Positions 58,661 through 64,000 of a DNA stretch of 64,000 nucleotides are shown here, piece by piece (the first letter of the stretch is position 1; each line of letters starts with the position of its first letter). The notes beneath the pieces are model-generated. The model was not told the DNA's origin and made no database searches. It saw nothing but the letters and a program-made list of their open reading frames with translations. The position numbers and the translations under genes were made by a program. This stretch comes from Malaya genurostris (lineage: Eukaryota > Arthropoda > Insecta > Diptera > Culicidae), in the NCBI RefSeq assembly GCF_030247185.1, contig NC_080572.1, positions 218,471,435 through 218,535,434 of the forward strand. Reading direction: 5' to 3'.

Positions 58661-59090
58661 GAAAATCCGCGTTGAAAAAAACCGCAAAATAAGAATTTAT
58701 TTATGAATTCTTAAAAAAGACATGAAACGTCAAGATCAGGTGTAATCTCAAAAAAGTTTTTTTTGAGAACATTGAGAACTTTGGGATTTTGAGATTTCCG
58801 AAATCGAAATTTTGTTGATGCCGAATGTCTTAGAAATGCATTAAACGTCGAAATCTGGTATAATCTCAAAAACTATGTCAGTGTCAGAAAGTTTACTTAA
58901 AAAAATTTCGGGATAACACCAGATCTCGACGTTACATGCATTTCTAAGACAAAACAAGAAAACCGCGTAACTTCTAAAATACGCGTAAAAATTGCGTAAC
59001 TTCGGACATCTGCGTAAAAAACAGGGTTATATTGGGTATCAGCGTAAAAAAACACTTAAAACGCATAAAAACCTCAGTGTACTTTTCTTC
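58640..59090. mobile_element. truncated relative of the 24208 MITE
   Basis: Contains CCGCGTAACTTCTAAAATAC and GCGTAACTTCGGACATCTGC units and two CGTC-A-AGATC-x-GGTGTAATCT-like blocks. It ends AAAACCTCAGTGTA (59070-59083), matching the right end of 24208-24823. The left TIR is missing. Confidence 0.65.
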
Positions 59091-59174
59091 GATATTACTT
59101 GTTAGAGCCGAAACAAAGATATTGTTTTCGAATTCATTCAATTGTGCTTTGACTACTTTTTTATAATTTTTATC

Positions 59175-59290
59175 TGCGACTCATCAGTGTATTAGTAGTT
59201 TATGTTGCACTATTAATGCCACCTTAGGGTTCAATATTAAACTACTAGGAAGCCATGAAGTTAGTGTTCATTGCAAAACAGTTACAACTG
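59175..59290. repeat. fragment of GACTCGTCAGT family
   Basis: CGACTCATCAGTGTATTAGT and a TAAACTACTAGGAAGCCATG block match the order of the family at 31425-31645, with strong divergence. Confidence 0.4.
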
Positions 59291-59507
59291 TTTTAAAATC
59301 GATTTGAAACCTTTTCCAATTTTTATACTTCACCATATTACTATAATTACGAGTAGGAACCTCTGAAGCTACCTACCGAAAAATGTAGTAAATACTACAG
59401 TTTGTAGTATGTTCGAAAGTTGTTGTGTAGGTAAAGTTTCTTCTTCGACAAAGACGTGATGCACATGTAGATCCATTCAACCAAAATCGTACAGGCAAAA
59501 AATAGTG

Positions 59508-59734
<227 letters not shown>

Positions 59735-62180
59735 AAAATAGTGACGAAAGAAAATCTGGTTTGATATAGAAAACATTGCTGCTTGAAACTACAAAACATG
59801 ATAATCATTCTTACTCAGTATGTTAGTTTGTGTCAAACGACATTTTGATAAAAACAACAAATATTTCAGTTGTGCGTTCCTGTCAATTTCTTGACAAACA
59901 ATTTCACAGTGAATACAAGTTGAAAAAATTGTTATGAATGAACGAACTATAGATTAAGTTGAGAATTCTTGCGCTTTAAAATCACAATCATTCCAGTTGA
60001 AATAAATTACCTAAAATTTAGCTATTTCAACTAACGCTATTGTTTGTTGAAATCATACATTTTGTTTGTTTTCAAGAATAAAATGATTTCTTTCAAACTA
60101 GTTTACAAGGTTATATTTTATACTACTTTTATTTCGATTTAAATTAGCTAAACAATTTCTAAAAAAACAATTATCTTTAATTTTGAAATTTTTAAGATAT
60201 TTGATCGTTTCGTCATTCCCGTTGCTACACGATCGAGTTCTTCACATATCGCAGTCAAGCCCTGTTTTTTTTTAATATAAATAATATCTTATTTGTTTTG
60301 TTATTTTAAACATGCTCAATTTCTCTGCGTGTACATCTGAAATTTTATTCATTTTCATGAGGGATAGAACCATTTTTATTTTCACAGAGTTTTCTCTCTT
60401 GATTGAACTACTCAGATTAATTCACATTCCTCAGAAAAGAATTTTCAGTGTAAATTTTTAAAGCCGGTTTTAAAAAGTTTATGCCAACAAACTGGTTAAG
60501 TAGCAGTGAGTGGAAAAAAGTCGCTTATTAGCGAGATAAAATTAAAGTCAAATGCTCGAAAGATGTAAATTTCAAAAATAAGTAAAATACATTAAAAATC
60601 TTAGGATGCATAAATGTCTGCAACTTTAATTAGACATTTGTAAATTCAGAGACAAATCTGCATTCGTGGCATCACTGGTTTTCATATATTGGGTTTATTT
60701 GTGTGTGTGCACAGCGGGAAACAGACTGTGCAAAAAATTCGCAGTATTTATTGCGTATAAAAATTTCTGTCTTTAGTGACTAATATCCCGACTAAATAGT
60801 ATTTTAATCTTGATTATCCGTTACTTTAAGCAATTGTTCAGAACGATTAAACAAAAAGTTTTGCCTCATGTTAAAGGATTCTAATATTTCAAATAAAAAA
60901 TTTACAAAAAAGCATAATAAAGCTCGAGAGTGTTTCAAAGCAAAATTCCATTTTTTTTTCTCGGTAGCTGGCACCATGGAAGTCTATTCCGAGACGGTCG
61001 GGACAGAATACGCTCAATTTCTCATTTATTTTTTGATTTTGATAAATATATTAAATCATTTTTTCAAAATTCATTTGTAATATTAAAATTTTTGCTAAAA
61101 AATAATGAAACATTGTACCAAAAATAAAGTACTTTATGAATTTAGGAAATCCTAAAAAATCAATTGAAAACGATCCATCCAAACGAATATTGATGTAAAC
61201 ATGTTCACTGCAAGGTGGATTAACAAATATTACTGCTGTCAAACTTATAAATTGTTCCGAGAAGAGACAAAAAAATTCAAGACAAGTACAATGTTTGCTA
61301 CTAGAACATAATTATCCCGTCGATACATCAATTCAAAATATGTTAAATTAAAGTCTAAAACTTTTAGTGTTAGACTAATAGTTTTTTCAGCAAAGTTTTT
61401 TCTCGTCAAAAATGCTAAAACTTTATGAAAGACATCTTAAGAGAAAAAAGTAGTTGCAATTAACTTCTATCATAGTGAGTAATTTTTGAGTTTGATCAAA
61501 TCACGAACTATATTTTTGTGAAAGAGTTTTCCGAAGAAACTATGTGTATCGGATCAACGGTTGTTCCGTTGTGAATTAAGTTCATGTTTTTATCAATTCA
61601 AACCATTGTGCAACGCCTTATGAAATCAACATTGGAAGCACAAAACTAGTATTCAGAGTGACTAGACGTGATGCACTAATCTTATTCGGGTTCAATTTCT
61701 AAGAAATAAGTGCAACTGCACAAGCGATTAAAACATGCTTCGGCTGTGTTATTCAGACAAAATATTTTAAGCATACTATATCATTATACCTGTGAATTGA
61801 GAAATACATTTTATTAGAGATTGCTGGATACGATCATGGTGGTTCAGTGCATAAAACGTGTAATATGTTTAAAGGATTTTTGCACTGATACTAGCCATGC
61901 AGATGCTCTGTGCGCTAAGAATCGAACCCGTTAAAATTTTGGGTTACAATGGATGGTTAAGCTCCGCAACGAAGTGTAGTGCGAATACTTTCCGTTTTTT
62001 GGCTCGATAGGTCACGTCACCTTGAGTTCATACAGTGCCCAAATATAATATGACGTTGCCACCAGACTATTGAATCAGTTGTGCGAATTTGAAAACATCC
62101 TAATTGCGCGTGACAAAGTGAACTAATTTGTGTGCTTCGCTGTGATAACTCACTGCACATTTTCGTGGTGCATTTAACAT
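59735..62180. other. intergenic, AT-rich
   Basis: No gene recognised. A SINE-like fragment (ACTAGCCATGCAGATGCTCT, then GCTAAGAATCGAACCCG with an inverted B box) lies at about 61890-61935. Confidence 0.45.
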
Positions 62181-62182
62181 AA

Positions 62183-62219
62183 TATAAAAAAAACGTTTGA
62201 GTCGCGCGGCGTCTTTAGT
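62183..62219 (+). promoter_or_regulatory. candidate core promoter of TIL-C
   Basis: TATAAA at 62183-62188 is followed about 31 bases later by TTTAGTAC (62214-62221), an initiator-like sequence. The ATG is at 62239. Confidence 0.5.
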
Positions 62220-62238
62220 ACAAAATCGGTCCTCAAGC

Positions 62239-64000
62239 ATGGTAATAAAAATATACATAGTGTTACCGTTTGTGCTCATTTGGTTCATGCCGATTTACTC
62301 TCGTAAGTATATAGACAACAGATAAATTTATCTATCGATTAACAGATATTTTGTTTCAGGGAAATGTGATGACAATGAAATTCTGGTGACCAATTCATTA
62401 GTTTGTGAAAAAACCTGCGACAATGACTGTTCTATGCAATTCAATCGAAATATATTCAAATCATCGTGTGTTTGTCGGCCAGGGTATGTTAAATACCAGG
62501 GAAAGTGTATTCCTCAGAGTCACTGTAAAAAGTTTGTAGAAGTGCATTCGTCATGGTGTTCCAGACCTTGTGTAACTACGTCAAGATATCCTAAAGCAAC
62601 TAAGCGAAGGACCTGCTTTTGCAAAACAAAAGTACCTTGTTCGTCACGCAAAACAACTAGGCATAGAACAACGGTAACGACTGCAACAACCCCCGAGCGT
62701 ACATTCAACACTACCACTACAACGACTGTCGCCGATATAACAACTAGCACGACAACTAATACTACTACGTCTACTTTGCAAACAACAACTACAGATATTC
62801 CGGTTTCAACAACTACTACACTTGCATCGACAACAACTACTGCAGATACAACATCATCATCTAGAGCAACAACTACTACAGATAGAACTACTACTCCTAG
62901 CTCTACTACTACTGCTACTACTACTACTACTACTATTTTGAAAACAACAACAACAGATATTCTTGATTCAACAACTACCACAACTGCATCGACAACAACT
63001 ACTGCCGCTACAACATCAAAAAGTACTCCTTCTACAATGACTACTACTCTGCAAACAACTACACTTCCTCCAACAACAACTACTACGCTTCCATCCACAA
63101 CAACAACAACTATTGATGCAACAACAACTACACTTGCATCGACAACAACTGTAGCAGATACAACCACAACAACCTCTGGTACAACAACTACAACAGATGT
63201 TCCTGATTCAACAACTACTACACTTGCACCGACAACAACTACAGCCGCTACAACATCAACAACGACTACTACTCTGCAAACAACTACACTTCCTCCAACA
63301 ACAACTCCTACGCTTCCATCGACAACAACAACTGTTGATTCAACAACTACTACAGTTGCACTGACAACAACTACAGCGGCTACAACACCAACAACTACTC
63401 CTTATGCAACGACTACTACTCTGCAAACAACTACACTTTCTCCGACAACAACCACTGTTGATGCAACAACAACTACACTTGCATCGACAACAACTGTAGG
63501 AGATACAACAACAACCCCTAGTACAACAACTACAACAGATATTCCTGATTCAACAACTACTACAGCTGCTACAACATCAACAACTACTTCTTATACAACG
63601 ACTACTACTCAACAAACAACTACAGCTCCTCCGACAACAACCACTGTTGATACGACATCATCATCTAAAACAACAACTACTACACTTCCATCGACAACAA
63701 CAACCGTTGATAAAACAACAACTACACATTCATCGACAACAACTATGGCAGATACAACAACAACTGCTTTGCAAACAACTACTACAAATATTCCAACAAC
63801 TACTACACTTCCACCGACAACTACACAAGTATCGACGACAACAACAACTACTGCAAATACAACAACAACTCCTGACACAACCACTACTACTTTACAAACA
63901 ACTACAACTGATAGTCCAACAACAACTACACTTCCACCGACAACAAATACAATCGATACTACAACTACTATTGATATAACGACTACTACTACTACCACAA
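62239..64000 (+). CDS. TIL-C: secreted TIL-mucin protein, 3' end beyond window
   Basis: Exons 62239-62302 and 62360 to past 64000, joined in phase 1 (Ser-C/GTAAGT ... TTTCAG/GG) over a 57-bp intron; at least 568 residues, still open at the window end. Signal peptide MVIKIYIVLPFVLIWFMPIY. A TIL-like module (about residues 24-77) has eight cysteines with CEKTC, CVCRPGYVKYQGKC; the usual second and sixth cysteines are absent. A short basic Cys segment (residues 88-115, CFCK) follows, then from about residue 116 an uninterrupted Thr-rich tract with imperfect units such as TTLQTTTLPPTTT, LPSTTTTVDATTTTLAST and DIPDSTTTT. Such tracts are densely O-glycosylated in mucins of peritrophic matrix, saliva or cuticle lumen; which tissue is unknown. 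No chitin-binding domain is seen in the part available. Confidence 0.85.

Noticed and set aside
62520..63998. Long minus-strand Val-rich open frames (62520-63167, 63609-63998) and a + strand Gln-rich frame 63647-63979
   Set aside because: They are shadows of the Thr repeat (ACA/ACT codons) of TIL-C in other frames.

Overview
This is eukaryotic, AT-rich, repeat-laden sequence with genes split by spliceosomal introns. Protein families, small phase-consistent exons and the transposon complement (IS630/Tc1/mariner, a hAT-type MITE, a tRNA-derived SINE, non-LTR retroelements) indicate an insect. A dipteran is most likely, and a culicine mosquito is my best guess; that is inference from repeat style and the Lasp sequence, not proof.

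The backbone is the 3' part of a LASP (LIM and SH3 protein) gene on the + strand. Five coding exons (17042-17174, 17952-18087, 27492-28457, 41121-41446, 46280-46459) join in matching phases to give 579 C-terminal residues: two nebulin repeats, a long Q/N/H-rich linker and an SH3 domain. The LIM exons were not found, so they probably lie upstream and positions 1-17041 would be intron.

Three genes encode secreted proteins with TIL (trypsin-inhibitor-like, cysteine-rich) domains. TIL-A (42349-41480, minus) is nested antisense in the last Lasp intron. TIL-B (54847-53684, minus) lies downstream. TIL-C (62239 to past the window end, plus) joins one TIL-like module to a very long threonine-rich mucin tract. 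All three have a signal-peptide exon ending in phase 1, and in A and B each TIL-domain boundary has another phase-1 intron, which points to descent by exon or module duplication.

Mobile and repeat DNA by region: 3.4-6.5 kb mariner/Tc1 remnants, including one element with both TIRs; 6.6-7.2 kb a hAT-type MITE; 9.0-10.1 kb a retroelement ORF1 copy; 10.1-11.7 kb a roughly 160-bp tandem array; 13.99-15.18 and 57.48-58.66 kb two copies of one repeat; 20.9-22.5 kb a LINE reverse-transcriptase relic; 23.5-25.5 kb a transposase relic, a SINE and two MITEs; 36.2-39.5 kb a mariner relic, a MITE and two ORF1 copies; 43.97-46.11 kb a long hairpin and a foldback element; 51.1-52.9 kb an ORF1 copy interrupted by a foldback element with an 8-bp target duplication; 52.9-53.3 kb another transposase relic; 55.8-56.1 kb a palindromic repeat; 59.5 kb a 220-bp AT microsatellite. 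Between these the sequence is mostly featureless AT-rich intron or intergenic DNA.
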